From: Epiperipatus broadwayi
Taxonomy: Eukaryota > Onychophora > Udeonychophora > Euonychophora > Peripatidae
Reading direction: 5' to 3'
Assembly: GCA_028023455.1 (NCBI GenBank)
Contig: JAQFVV010012442.1
Span: forward strand, 2,826,903-2,890,902
DNA: 64,000 nucleotides
The position numbers and the translations under genes are program-made. This document shows positions 13,231 through 26,599 of this stretch, in pieces. The notes under the pieces are model-generated. The model made no database searches, had not been told where the DNA came from, and saw only the letters and a list, made by a program, of their open reading frames with translations. How positions within the stretch are numbered: the first letter of the stretch is position 1; each line of letters begins with the position of its first letter.

Positions 13231-15172
13231 TCAATATTTTGTATGAAATAAAACAAAGTACATAACAATTATTTAAAAATTCCAAACAAGAAAAATCTTG
13301 TGTGTTGAATTTACATGTAAAAATAACAAATTAAATAAAAATAAAAATACGACCAAAAAGTCAAAATAGAAAAGGACAGTTTAGAAAATAAATAAAATTA
13401 ATTAAATAAATAAAATAAATGTCAAAATTAATACATACTACACAACCATTGACATAAGTATTTTTTGAAAGATACATGGGAAATATTATTCAGATCAATT
13501 GAATACTCATACATAAATTTATTAAATAACTTTGACCCAGAATAATCATATTGCCTTCTACTAGATTCCTTAAAAAAATGGTAAAGTTAATTGAAATTTA
13601 TTAGAAAGACGAGTATTTAGAACATAAATTCTAGAATTCAGAAAAAGTTTAGCACAAACAATATCAAAAATATCTCTATATTGATAGAAGTGACGTACAG
13701 CAAATGAACCAAATGCAATATAAATATCTCAAACAGAACAGAAGAGCAGAGAGGAAAGAGATTTACCAAAGATAATGTGCAAAGTATAATTTTGCAAAAC
13801 ACGCAAAGAAGATAATATACACGGAGAAGCATTATGCCAAATAATGATATTATAAGATAAAATACTCTGTTAACAGGCAATGTAAATAAAAATGACAGCA
13901 GACCTAGGAAGAAATTTAACTAAATAATAAATCATAATGTTTAAATTACATAACCGTTGCCAAAAATAGGTAATATGACTTGCCCAGGACAATCTGGAGT
14001 CAATACATATTCCCAAATAACAATAATTATCTACCAAAGGAATATTCTCACAAATACATATACTATTAAAATGCAAAATATACTTACAGAAAATTTTAAT
14101 CTTAAGAGAGAAAAAAGTGTGCTTGAAAGAAAAAGGAATACCTTTTGTTTTATCTATATTGACCAACAATGAATTATATGCCAATCATTTACCAACTGAG
14201 TCCAAATTCTCATTCACTAACTTTTCAAGTAGACTATAAGAAACATCACTATAGGATAAAGCAATATCATCAGCAAAAACAAAAATCTTAGAATGTAATT
14301 TTAGTGAAAATAAATCATTAATATACATTAAAAACAATAGAGGACCAAGTAGTGAACCTTGTAGAACTCCACAATTAATCAAGACCACATCACTGACAAT
14401 ACCATAAATATTAGTAAAGTGTTTTCTATCATTTAAATAACTCTCCAACTAACTACCAATAGAACCATGAAAACCATACAAGTAGAAATGCTTAATCAAA
14501 ATATTATGATTAACAGAGTCAAATGCTTTAGATAAATCAAGATAAATAACCAATGTTTTAAGTTCCTGATCCAATAAAGATGTTAAATAATGAACATGAT
14601 GCTTTAAAGCATCTAATTTACTTCTACCAGGAAGAAAAACATTGATAGTCAGATAAAATTTTATTTTTAAACAGAAATGATTAGATTTGATCCTTAATCA
14701 TTTTCAATAATTTAGAAAAAAGAGAAATAATGGCAATTGACCTATAATTAAACATAATAGTAGAATCACCCTTTTTATGAACAGGAATAATAACATTACC
14801 TTTCAAACATTCTGGAAATGACCCAGACTGCAAAGATAAATTAAATAAATAAACCAAAACAGGCAAAAATGCAACCTTATTTTCATTAAGCATCTTAGGT
14901 GTTATACCATCTAGTCCAAAAGAACTGACATTTTTTAAACTATCAATTGCAACATAAAATAGATTCAGAAACATCAGAATATAAAAAAGAATTCAAACTT
15001 GAATAAGATGACAAAATCTGTTCAGGCACATCATGCATCATAGATTTGCAAACTACTCATTAAACAGATCAGCTAATTATTTTTCATTATTCTGTAACTC
15101 AATTAAATTTTCATTATATTTAATACATTTAATAGGATTAGGAGAAGATTTTTTAATCAAAGAATTTATTAT
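13231..15172 (-). mobile_element. CR1/Jockey-group LINE copy E1, 5'-truncated
   Basis: The minus-strand element begins abruptly at about 15,172 next to a (TAG)n array, inside the RT region, and runs through RT and C-terminus to a 3' UTR and a (TTA)n tail. The 3' UTR shares the block CAAGATTTTTCTTG-like with copy E2 (near 13,285-13,305 and 15,620-15,640), showing one family. E1 stands directly downstream of E2 in the same orientation. Confidence 0.88.
13428..15172 (-). pseudogene. LINE E1 ORF2 fragment: reverse transcriptase, thumb and C-terminus
   Basis: On the minus strand the order is: FGLDGITPKML (RT motif 1 region, near 14,920), VIIPVHKKGD and NYRSIAIIS, then YLDLSKAFDSVNH (catalytic Asp, near 14,540), GVLQGSLLGPLLFLMYINDL (near 14,360), FADDIALSYS (catalytic FADD, near 14,270), YLGICIDSRLSWASHI and a C-terminal domain ending KKYLCQWLCSMY with a stop at 13,428-13,430. 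The catalytic residues of the Asp and FADD motifs are kept, but several frameshifts and stops divide the frame (near 14,680, 14,450, 14,185 and 13,870). The enzyme would perform target-primed reverse transcription; this copy cannot. Confidence 0.9.
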
Positions 15173-15567
<395 letters not shown>

Positions 15568-15842
15568 TTATTTATTTATTATTAATCATACAATACATAT
15601 AAAAAGAAGAGAAATACTCCAAACAAGATAATCTTGTGCTAGGAATCTTTCTTAAATTATTAATTACAAACCAAAAACAAAAACACTACCAAAAATAACA
15701 GTAATAATAATAGAATACGTTACTATACTATAAATACTAAAACAAGTAAACAAAAACAAATAATATAAGAATAAATACAACCAAAAAGATATACTATACA
15801 TATTAAACAATATATATATATATACATTAATTAATCAATATA

Positions 15843-18620
15843 TTACACATGAGACAATAACCAAAATTTTAAGTATTTTTTAAAAATATAAAAAGAAAAA
15901 TTATTAACATCAATTGAATAGTCAGTAACAAAAGAATTAAAGAGCCTGAGTCCATTGTAACAAAATTGCCTGCAACAGCTTTCTAAAGTAAAATTTAGAA
16001 CCACCAGTTGAAATTTGTTAGCCAAGCGGGTATTTATAATTGATACTTTACGACAAGTAAAAAAACTACGATATATATCAATGATAATTCTAAACTTATA
16101 TAGTTTAGAAACAGATAACACATCAGAATTGACATATATTTCTTGCACAGAGGTCAATCTATGTCTACCAAAAATAATATGCATTGTATAATTTTGCAAA
16201 GTATGTAATTGAGATAGTGAGTAATCAGTAGAGCCACCCCAAATGGAAATATTGTAACATGATGTACTTTGATAACAGGCAAAGTATATAGTCATCAAAG
16301 TAGATCTAGTTATGAATTTCACCAGATAATAAAATAAATAATTTTATGTAATCAAGAACACAAATAGACAATGTGCTTAGACCAAGATAACCTTGAATCA
16401 ATATAGATGCCTAAATAGCAATAATTATCAACAAAACTAATGTTACAACTTGTACAAATACTTTTTGAATGAATATTATAGTGATCTCAAATCCTAATAC
16501 TAATTGAATGTGTGCAGTGTTTATAAGAGAATAGAATACCTCTGGTTTTATTACAATTAACAGCTAAATAATTTATCATAAGCCAGTTACTTATTAATTC
16601 TAGATCTTTATTAATCAATTTCTCCAGAATACTATGTGAAACAGCATCACAAGACAAAGCAATATCATCAGCAAAACCATAAATTTTTGAATTCAAAGAT
16701 AAATTAAAGATGTCATTTATATAAATTAAAAACAGTATAGGCCAATTACAGAACCTTGTGGAACACTACGATTAACTAATCCAAATTCACCAATAATACC
16801 ATGTATTTTAGTAGCCTGTCTCCTATCCTTCATGTAACATAACAACTAAGAAGCAAAATGACCTCTAAAACCATATGAACACAAACGATGTAACAAAACT
16901 GTATGATTAACAGAGTTGAATGCCTTGGACAAATCAAAATAAACAGCTGATGTCTTGAGACCCTTATCCAATGATAATGCCACATTATGTACACGGTTAT
17001 AAATAGCATCTAAAGTACTCTTTCCAGCAACAAAGCCAAACTGACACACAGAAATCACTTTATGAACATTCAAAAATGACATCAACTTATCATTAACTGC
17101 CATCTCAAAAAATTTAGCAACAACAGATATTATAGAGAAAGATCTGTAATTGCTAATAATCAAATGATCACCTTTTTTAAAAATGGGTATAATAATCCCT
17201 ACTTTCAAACATTCAAGAAAATCACCAGAAGATAAAAATAGGTTAAAGAAGTGAACTAATACAGGTATAAAAGCTAATTTAATATCTTTCACAATTTGGA
17301 ATGTTAATTTATCTAATTCAGAAGAGCGAACATTTTTAAAATCATGGATTAGATGTGACAACTGAACATCAGAAACATCTGAACAAAAGAAAGTATCAGA
17401 AACAAGTATAGAAGTCACATCATTAATAGATGTTTATATGTGTGGTCTATATACAAAGAAATTATTAAAAAGATCAGCCACCTATTTTTCATTACCTTGT
17501 ACCTCTAACATGACATCATTATTCTTAACATAAGTAATTTGATAAGAAGATTTTTTAACCAAAGAGTTTATTGCTTTCCACTTCAAAGAAAAAATTTTAT
17601 TACAAAGAAATTCCCTATAATAATTCGATTTTGCTATTTTAATATCACATTTAATATCTTTATTAATCTGCTTTAAGACAATTGAACTGGCATTACGTTT
17701 TAACCTATTTCTAAAATTAATTTTTTTAAATCAACTGATCTGAAATTCACAAAGAACGTTTTCTATTTTTATTATTTAGTTTAATACGACAAATAGCCTT
17801 ATCAATCATAGAACAACAAATATTTTGAAATTCTAAAAAAAGCTTTATCAACATTATCCAAATCAAAAATACAATCCCAGTTTTGAATAGATAATAAGCG
17901 ATTTAATTTAATGTGTGATAATTTATTAACATACCTATAGCTAGTCGAATTATTACGAATCATAGACAATTTTAAAAAAATTGCAAAATGATCAGTAATA
18001 TTTAATTCAGATACACCAGATTCAAAATTATAATCCTGATCAATTCTAATAAAAATATGATCAAGCAGAGATTTACAAGTTGGCGTTATGCGCGTAGGTG
18101 AAAAAACCAACTGATCAAAACCACAACTATATACCAAATCCAAATATCCACAGGTAGAATTATGTTCTCCACTCAATAAATCAATATTTATATAACCAAT
18201 CATTACAACAGAAGACGAACACAAATTAGATAACAAATTATCAAGTCCATATATAAAACTTGTAATAGAACTAGTACACGATCTATATATTGCAATTAAT
18301 GAAAGAACTCCGTTTGGAAAATTAAGCGTTACCAATATTGATTCAGTGGTTGTAAACCTGAGAATCTCATAAATATAATTTAATTCATTTTTTATAAAAA
18401 ATCATTAGACCTCCTGATCGTGAATAAGAACGTGGCGCTAGTAAGCTCTTATAACCGTCCAAAACATATAAATATTGTTCCTCGTTAGAAATCCATGTTT
18501 CAGACAGAATAATAATATCATAATTTATTTTAAGTCCATTTAAAAATACATAGAATTCATCAAAATTAACTGTATATTACGAATATTCAAATGAAAATTT
18601 TTTAAGTCTTTATAATCCGG
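15843..18620 (-). pseudogene. LINE E2 ORF2: APE-type endonuclease and reverse transcriptase
   Basis: On the minus strand an exonuclease/endonuclease/phosphatase-type nuclease comes first: IIILSETWISNEEQYL (catalytic Glu, near 18,510), GYINIDLLSGEHN (near 18,190), TRITPTCKSLLDHIFI, and NITDHFAIFLKL (catalytic Asp-His, near 17,990). The RT follows: VGIIIPIFKKGD (near 17,190), FGFVAGKSTLDAIYN, YFDLSKAFNSVNH (near 16,930; Asp kept, second position Asn), VPQGSVIG, and GFADDIALSCDAVS (near 16,680). The C-terminal part IYFACYQSTSCYNISIWGG to the stop at 15,843 is the usual LINE terminal domain. At least six frame breaks occur, so it is non-functional. The nuclease nicks target DNA and the RT copies the LINE RNA there. 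Confidence 0.92.
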
Positions 18621-18653
18621 AATGCTATAAGATCGTATACTAGACAATAGAAA

Positions 18654-19551
18654 TCAGATCGAGGATAAATCTGCTTCACTTTTTATAACAACACTGGGAG
18701 AATTATTGTCATTTCTGATATGTACCAAACCATTTCGGGTAAACGCCACACCTTGTATTTTGTCACGCATTTTTTGCTTCGCTTTCCAAAACAGCTGCGG
18801 AGTAGCCAAGGAAATCCGTTCATTAACGTAAATAAGTTGATTATTATTTTCCAATGGCAAAATATCTGACACTAAAATAACAGATTTCCTATTACAAAAA
18901 ATGATTTAGCTATATTTCGAGAGTTAAAACGAGCAATAACAAGTCCCAGTTTGTTCATCTTAGCTTTTGTACGAAATACCTGTTCTAAATCACCATTAGA
19001 AAAATGTTCAACATTAAGCTTATTCGCTACTTTAGAAACAACTTGCAACAAATCTTCATCACTTTGATAAGGAATGCCCTGCAGCTCAATTCAAAAGCCA
19101 TTTTAAATCTTTCCAATGCCTCCACTTTAGATTTTAACAAAGATAAATCACTGTTATGTGCATCATAAGCAGAAGATAGACAAGAAATATCCTGACTATT
19201 CTTTTCAACTCTTGAATGCAAAATATCAAAATCAGCTTGCATTTAGGAAACAGTTTGCGTCAGCTCCGATAATGCATTATGAGTAACTGGTAACAACTGC
19301 AATTTCTCCATAATCTGCTGCAAAACTGAACTATCCGATGTCAGGGAAGAATTTATTTCTGCATTAGTAGTAGAAAAAGAATCTCTATAAAAAGCACATC
19401 TTCAAGCTTGCCTTTTACCTATAGACATACGTCTGTATGTATTTTCCGATAACGTTGAACATGTGTAATGCATTTTGCAATTATAACCATGACACGAAAT
19501 ATAATTGCCATTTTTAGGCAATAAAGTATCACAAATACCACACTTATCCAT
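18654..19551 (-). pseudogene. LINE E2 ORF1: PHD-like zinc finger, coiled coil and FP-like domain
   Basis: The ATG is at 19,551-19,549. The first 31 residues hold a PHD-like pattern, C4-C7-C20-C25-H28-C31 (MDKCGICDT, then ISCHGYNCKMHYTC). A heptad-rich segment follows (FDILHSRVEKNSQDISCLSS, KSKVEALERF). The C-terminal third resembles the baculovirus FP C-terminal family found in arthropod LINE ORF1 proteins: LIYVNERISLATPQLFWKAK and GVAFTRNGLVHIRND, ending near the stop at 18,654-18,656. Such proteins bind the element RNA and trimerise. The length (898 bases) is not a multiple of three, and in-frame stops occur near 19,400 and 19,245, so the copy is broken. The FP link is family knowledge plus visible pattern, not a search result. 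Confidence 0.78.
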
Positions 19552-19688
19552 GTTAAATATATCAAATCACTTTAGAAAATAAAAAATAGATGAGAAAAAA
19601 TAATAAATCATATAATAATTAATAAAATTAGCTAAAATAGTAGAGATAGTAAAAAGTGAACGTCCACTCAGCACATAAGCTCCGCAGA

Positions 19689-19708
19689 TGATGATGATGA
19701 TGATGATG

Positions 19709-19768
<60 letters not shown>
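19689..19768. repeat. (GAT)n-(AAT)n microsatellite, right edge of the nested block
   Basis: A short (GAT)n run (about 19,689-19,710) passes into a (TAA)n array to about 19,768. RTE copy F resumes within 20 bases. Confidence 0.96.
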
Positions 19769-19771
<3 letters not shown>

Positions 19772-19784
19772 TTGAGTAAGAAGA

Positions 19785-20600
19785 ATGGCAGCTCTACTCA
19801 ATATTGGTAAAGTTTTTCACTCAGTTTTAGAAGTATTTTGTAGATTAAATATAAAGCTAAAAATGAATAAAGATGATTTAAGTTATTAACATTTTAAGTA
19901 ACATGGTTGTTTCTGACAATAATGTTAGAAAGCTTCTAAATTTTTTGCAATTTAGCAGAGGAAAGCAATAAAACATAATTAAAGATAAATGCTAAAAATT
20001 AATGATCAGTTGATTTAACGAAAGAAAATAAAGATCGATGATTATATAATAGAAGTAGGCAAGACAAAGTAAACGTTAGAGATGGAAACATAGAAAGTGA
20101 ATTTCATCATTGAATTCAATTTCTAAGTTGAGTATTTTACAGGAGAAAACTTAGCATTAAAGTAAAGATGCCTATAAGTTTGAAATTAGGAAATAAATAG
20201 AGATGTTTTTTATTACTTCTTACTTACTAATATTTAGCTTGTTGTAATTAATAGAAGAGTCACATGTAGATTTCAGACTACTCAATGGAGTATGGGGTTA
20301 TGTAAAATAATAGTAAAACAAAGATTAAAAGTATATTAAAAATTAAGTTCAGAAAAATAATAGGTATCAGTGACTTCATTGAAAAAAATAAATAGATATG
20401 GAGATGGGCTTAATATAATGGTAAAAGGCATAATAAGAAATGAACTTTTATCGTTTAAAACTGGATCTCAGAAGGGTATTATGGACTTAGAAAATAATAC
20501 ATGGCTGGGAAGATAGATGCAATGAATAAGTTTGCTGGAGTGATATGAAAAAGATAGTCTATGTAATACAACAACTCTTAGAAAAACATGATTTATAATT
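19785..20600 (+). pseudogene. Ancient RTE-clade LINE copy F, 3' part (second half of RT)
   Basis: This continues copy F after the 7.3-kb interruption. VFHSVLEVFCRLNIKLK (from about 19,812) matches the family's LFTAVLQEVFCGLKWEAK, which directly follows the block lost at 12,480. Next come NKDDLSY (family NGDSLSH), a destroyed catalytic box near 19,885-19,905, and LINGRKI-like to RKIKIDDY (family MKIKIDYDKL) near 20,020. Further on are VDFRLLNGVWG (family QRLQTTQRSME), GISDFIEKINR (family GVTDLIEKIKR) near 20,370, and NKFAGV near 20,530. Many stops and frameshifts are present. The shared strand and the adjoining break points show that both parts are one old insertion. Confidence 0.72.
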
Positions 20601-22006
20601 ATAAAGAACATGATTATTAAGAGAACAAATTATTTTTGTTGATTCTAATGAATGTTTTGGATAAACCAGTAGACTTTCATCAAAAGTTGTTGGGAAAAAA
20701 AAATTAATAAATAAGGGTATCGGTGGTTATTTTTAAAGAGTCTAGTGTTATTAAAATCTTTTATGGTATAGATATGATTGCCACAAACATTTGTTAAGCA
20801 CATACATGGCTTCATGAAATGGTGGAGGTTTTACAGGCATCCAACAGACTAAGTTACCCTTCATAATACAAATGGTGTATGATAAGCTAAATTGTTAATT
20901 CAACCATGGACATGAATGCTTCATACATAAAATGACAGTTATATAAAAATTTTGTATTATCCCAAACATAGAAACTCTTGTTTCTTTAAAAATCAAATTT
21001 TGTAATCTTAAAAATGAAAAACGAGCATGTTCTGAAAAAAAAAAAAAAAAAGTGAAGTTTTAAAACGAAAAGTTATTATTTCAGCATTAATTACAAAATT
21101 ATGACTCACCCACCCATCACCTTTTTTTTTTTTGTAAAAAAAGTTTAACATTATTTAGAAATTTATTTGCCTCTCTTCGAGTTTTTTAATCACTCTAGTT
21201 CTATGGTTATCTGACATCAACATTATTAGCGAAATAATCTTTTCAAGATGATAAAATAAAAAAATATTTAAGAAAAAATTACAAGAAAGAAAACAAGACA
21301 AACAAACAAAAACATTCACAACAACAACCAAAAAACAATTATTATTTTAAATGTATAAAGTGTTAGAAAAATATATATTAAATAAAGTTTAAAAATAATA
21401 CACATTAAAAAAACGCAAATAACATTTGCTTATTACCTTTGAGTAACCTCAAGGTAAACGGGAAATCGGTTATTTTGAAAAATATAATTATTATTAATTT
21501 TCATATTTTAAACTCTGTTTAGTTGCTTTTTAAAATCAAAGAAGACGTATATATTTACTTTTGATATCTTATTAAAATTTTTAATTTATTGCACGTATCA
21601 GTATAAAAGAAGCTACAAATTTGAAACAGATTCTTAGAAACAAAGCATTGATACCGACTTCGTGGTAAGTAGAGTTGCAAAATTTTACGTTTAGGCTACT
21701 AGACCAACAAATGTATATTTATAAAATGTAATCACATTCTAAGACAACAAAACTATTATATATATATAAAAAACCATATATATATATATATATATACATA
21801 ACCATGATAATAGTTATATTCTTATCGAAAGATATATTTGTACATAACCTTCTGACAAAGAGTCAACTATAATAATATATAAAATAAGATCCTGCCCAAA
21901 TTTGGACATCCATGCTTTTAAGACACTTTAACTAAGGAGATGAAGTGGAGGTGGGTTCGAGTCAATTTTTTGCACCAGTATGAAAAAATAGTTTTCTTTC
22001 TCAATA

Positions 22007-22049
<43 letters not shown>

Positions 22050-22830
22050 GCAAGCTTACTTTTTTTATGATAAATGCTACAAGAGAAAGCATTCAAATTA
22101 TATATATATAATCTTCAGAATAATCTAATTATTTAATCATGTATTCATCATATCATATTGAGTTAGTGTATAAAATTAATACTTAATTTATATTTTCAGA
22201 TTTTATATATCTTCATTGTTTTTATTGCAACCAATTTACAAACAATCTAACTTGCCATCCAATAATAATTGGGAAAGGCATAAATAATAAGATTAGTGCT
22301 AATAAAACTAATTACATGATCATTTGGCACAATTATTGAGTAATGCATTCTGTTTCATTTTTGTGTATGCAGTACTAATAAATAAAAGTTTGCATACACA
22401 CACATATATATATAATAAACCACAGAAGTGTCTTCATTTGTTATCATTAAGGGAAAATTTATCATTGATGAAATACATAATGTACATTATATGTCAATAA
22501 TTTAAAGCATTTGTGAGATTTATTTAATTATTTAATGTTAAAATGTTAAAGTTATTTCATATATTTGTTTGTTGCTTTGTTGAATGAATAATTTACGGAT
22601 TAGATATAACATCAAATACATTCGTTTTTAAATAGTAAATGTTGTTAATATAAATAATATAAACTTTCACTTCTGTGTTTCACAATACAATAATAAGAAA
22701 ATGAATGATATTGTTATTAAATATTAGTTTTGTATTTATACGTTTATAGCGCTAGTATTGATTCACAATATAAGCCTCTTTGTATGTATAAAAAGATTTT
22801 CTTATATATATATATATTACAATGTACAAC
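20601..22830. other. Unassigned AT-rich sequence with TA/CA microsatellites
   Basis: No gene is supported. TA-rich runs occur at about 21,757-21,797 and 22,010-22,048. A B-box-like GGTTCGAGTC at about 21,954-21,963 could be a tRNA-derived relic. At 22,055-22,100 a short match (TTTTTTATGATAAATGCT) recurs at about 47,858-47,900, marking a fragment of repeat R3. Confidence 0.5.
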
Positions 22831-22837
22831 ATTACAG

Positions 22838-24006
22838 ACAAGTTTTTGGTACTTTTATGGTCTCACTTACCTTAGGAGTAATAGCTGATTTATTCATGAA
22901 AAATATAGAAACCCCTGCTTTAGAATCATCATCTTTAAAACCTGTCATTTGGATCAGATACGTAGATAACACTTTTGTCATATGGTAAAATGGAAAAAAA
23001 ATAAATTATATGTTTTTTTCTTACATTTAAATAATATGCCTCCTCATTTTAAATTGACAATGGAGACAGAGTCTGATGGGAAATTCCCTTTTCTTGATGT
23101 TCTTGTCACCAAAACACCACATCGTTGATCTATTTCGATTTACAGAAAGAATACATACAGAACAGACATTTACATTTTCATTCTCATCATCACCCAACTC
23201 AGATAGTTTCTCGACCAAAAATTATTTTAAATAGAGCAATTAACCTTTCAGATAAGGCACATCTGAAAGAAAATAAAATCATATTAATAGTGTTTTATTA
23301 GAAAATAGTTATAATTATAAACTTATTAAAAAGCCTTATTTCAAGCCCAAAATGGACAAAATAGGAAACAAAAAGATGATAAATCAGCTATTAGGATTTG
23401 TGTCCCATACATAAAAGGAACTACAGACAGGATTGGATGTATATTAAAATGCTACAATATAAATACAGTGTTTTCTACTCATCAAAAGATCAGCAATACA
23501 ATAAACAAACCAAAGGATTGAATTCTTCTTGAATCTCATGGTGTTTATTAAATCTCATATGAAAATTGTAAAACTTCTTATATAGGTATGAGTAATTGTT
23601 GCATCAGCGTTAGGAGAAATGAGGACAACACTCATCAGCATTCTCACTCCATACTATAGATTCAGGTCATAAAATTGATTTTTCTAGTACCAGGATCATA
23701 TCCAGATGTAATAATCTCTACCAATGGAAAATTAGAGAAGCCATTGAGATAATTAAAAGGCCAGGTTGTATTAATAAATGAGATGGTACATGCAAACTTC
23801 CTCCTATTTATAAAAGAGTTTAAAAAAATTTTAATTTAACACTTTTACTATTGGTGGAACTTGAACGTTTTTTTTAAATCAGTGATTGTAGCATCTCTAC
23901 AACCATCTTTCCTTTATCATCCAGTAAATGACGTGTGATCAAGTCGAAATGTCTGCTATATCAGTATTTAATTTTTTTAACATGAATGAACCCACAAAAT
24001 ATGTTT
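22838..24006 (+). pseudogene. Penelope-like element P1: RT palm and GIY-YIG remnant
   Basis: The start resembles the PLE palm region (LGVIADLFMKNIETPALESS, then KPVIWIRYVDNTFVIW at about 22,940-22,985). The catalytic YVDD is changed to YVDN. Next in order are MPPHFKLTMETESDGKFPFL and DVLVTKTPHR (about 23,037-23,128), which is the usual PLE block before the endonuclease. A worn GIY-YIG domain follows near 23,400-23,780: a CVPYIKGTTDRIG-like start, ENCKTSYIGMSN (near 23,570-23,600), and a terminal IREAIEIIKRPGCIN. Stops and frameshifts are frequent. The last 110 bases (23,890-24,000) match the 3' end of P2 on the other strand. P1 belongs to a different RT lineage from P2-P4. Confidence 0.85.
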
Positions 24007-24022
24007 ATATATATATATTACT

Positions 24023-24210
24023 AAATAAATAATCAATCAAACAAGATTTAAATAAACAACTATTAATAAGTATATTTAAATAGTTGTCAAACAGGATTTC
24101 ATCTCCATTGATTGAAAGGTCTTAATGGAGATGAAAGCCGGTTTGATATCTATTTAAATATACTTATTAATAGTTGTTTATTTCAATCTTGTTTGATTGA
24201 TTATTTATTT
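24023..24210. mobile_element. Near-perfect 188-bp palindrome (MITE-like), at the 3' end of P1
   Basis: The left arm begins AAATAAATAATCAATCAAAC (24,023) and the right arm ends with its reverse complement (24,210). The arms are about 88 bases each with few mismatches and a very short loop near 24,112-24,125. A short (TA)n run separates it from PLE P1. There is no coding capacity. Transcribed RNA would fold into a long hairpin. Confidence 0.8.
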
Positions 24211-25098
24211 ATGTGTTTGTGACAACATTATGGACAAGTAAATTATATTGGATATTTGATCATCATAGTGATATATATTACATTCTCTTGCAATCCTCTA
24301 CATTTTGCCATAAATCTTCAAATACTGTCTTTTTAACAAGAGAAATAAGACACATTTATTGTTTCGAATTATTATGATAGAATTGTTAACATTTTGATGA
24401 GTTAAATAGTCATATAGAATAACTGATGCTAGAATAACTGATACTAAAATCACTCAAAATTCAAAAGCAAACTAATCACATTAAAAATTTTAAAAAATGC
24501 ATCCATTTCGTTACTTTTTCTAAGTGGGTGATAGGGAGTTTTAAATATCCAAATACATCTGGTTAATGATTATAATGTATGTTACATGAAATCAAATTAA
24601 ATGTGATATAGATTGGGGCCTAAATATTTTAATATGCAATAGCTCCGAATTTGTAAGTTGCAGACATATGAATATGTAAATCTGTCAGAATTATTTTCAA
24701 ATAATTATCCATAGCACAATTAAGTTGTGTAATAAATGAAAGATAATACTAATATTATCGTATTAAAGACATTAAACACAATCTTACCATGCAGCACCAA
24801 AAGCAGAAGAAAGCGATATATTTTTGTTTTTGTATTAAGCAATATCAAATTACCTTTAATTTACTATATTTCAGTGGCGATAGTACATTTTTATATATTA
24901 TTATATGGTCAATAATACATAATATTAAAGTTAAATAAGTTCTTAAGAAGAATACTTTTAACAAATATATGTTATCAGATCTTATTTATGAAACTGATAT
25001 TTGGTCTCTTCATCAGAAATACTGTTTTGGCTACTTATGGCGATGATACGTATGTTAGAAGTAGCAAACAAAACAATAAAGGGAAGTATAAGAAGGGA

Positions 25099-25144
<46 letters not shown>

Positions 25145-26599
25145 CTTAAACCCATATTAACTGTTTAACTATATATTAAAGAATGATATATGTTTCAAAC
25201 TAGACTTAAATAGATTTAAACGACCAAAAATAAGATCAAATGTGAGTTGAATTGCTGAATAAGAAATTTTATGGTTTGGTGCAGATAAGAATGGTTATGT
25301 ATTGGAGAATCTTGGTTAAACATGGTAAGATCTTTACCATGCAAAGGATCATTGATGGTTAAAAATGATTATTGTGTTATGTGATGATATAATTTATAAT
25401 AACTTTTGATATCAATCATGTAAAATATTAAATTATATAACTATCAGTTCTGAAAAAGTAATATTTGTTTTCAATTGAACAAAAGTATTGTTTACATTTC
25501 ATTGAAAAATATAAATAGGTTATGATGAACATTAATTGTTAATGCTATGTTATGTAGTAAAGATAGAAGTTAAAAAAACTGAATTTTTAAATTTACAAAG
25601 TACTTATTATTGATGTTTACATATAAAATATAATGGTCTCTCAGTCTACAAGAGGGAGCCTAGGACTCCAGTTTTCGCTGTTTCAGGCTCCCTGTTCTAT
25701 TCACCAAAGTCATTGCCCATTGTTGGATTCATTAAAAGAAAGTTTACCAAAATGTAAGTGAATATCTGTTTTATTGGTTTTTCATCTTTAGAAGAAAATT
25801 TGAAATAGTTTTCATTCAATGATAATTGAAATTATCTATCGTTCCGTTTTATGCAAATGGGAGCCATTAGAAAGAGACAAAAGCTAGCTTAAATAATTCT
25901 TGGAATCATTAAAATATAAACCTTTTAAAAAATAATTTTAAATGAAACCAAATATTTCTAAAAAGAATAGACACTAGAAATCCTAATTTTATTAATAGAA
26001 TAAAGAGGAAATTTATATGCACATCAAATCTCATAGAAAACATGGAATATAATATGATAGCAATGATAGTTTTAAGAATTTTATCTTTGTATCAGATTTT
26101 AGTAGTGTTAAACTAGTTTCAATTATTAATTCGATCTCAATTTTGGAATTGAACATTATAGAAAATAACTTAAGCTATCGCCCTGCACAAAAATCAGGTT
26201 TCTCTGATGATCAGAACAGAAGTTATCACCCCGTTCCTGTGGATTGCCCCCCCCCCCCAAAAAAAAAAAAAATCAATAAATAAAAATTTTTCAAATCAAC
26301 ACAGAACTACAATGAAGTGATTCCTGAGCTAAAAAATAATGATCTAAAGACAACAATGAGTACAAATAATGTTTTAGACCTAAACAGAAACTTTGAAGCT
26401 ACAAATTAATCATACTTTTTAAGCAATAATTATTGAGAATTTTCCAAAGTTTAACAACAAACTTTCAGATTATACTTGAATCATTCATTACTAATCAAAA
26501 CCTAAAATTCAATCAAAAGAAACAGGATCCAACTACTATCAACAAATAAAAATCATTGTGAATCCTGAAGAACTTTTGGTTGGTGGGTTTAGAAGCTGC
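24211..26599. other. Unassigned AT-rich sequence
   Basis: No gene is supported. A (TA)n array occupies about 25,103-25,142. At about 25,653-25,690 a perfect 8-bp stem (GGGAGCCT with AGGCTCCC) encloses a 23-base loop in an unusually GC-containing patch. A C-tract followed by an A-tract lies at 26,247-26,271. Confidence 0.5.

Larger units (their letters stand above)
15568..19688 (-). mobile_element. CR1/Jockey-group LINE copy E2, near full length
   Basis: This minus-strand LINE is about 4.1 kb: a 5' UTR from about 19,688 (start CTGCGGAGCTTATGTGCTGA), ORF1 (19,551-18,654), ORF2 (about 18,620-15,843), a short 3' UTR and a (TTA)n tail. A GAT run and a TAA array (19,689-19,768) lie just beyond the 5' end, and another TAA array lies beyond the 3' end. 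The element therefore appears to sit inside a TAA microsatellite. Both ORFs carry stops and frameshifts. The clade cannot be fixed more finely than CR1/L2/Jockey-group by eye. Confidence 0.88.
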
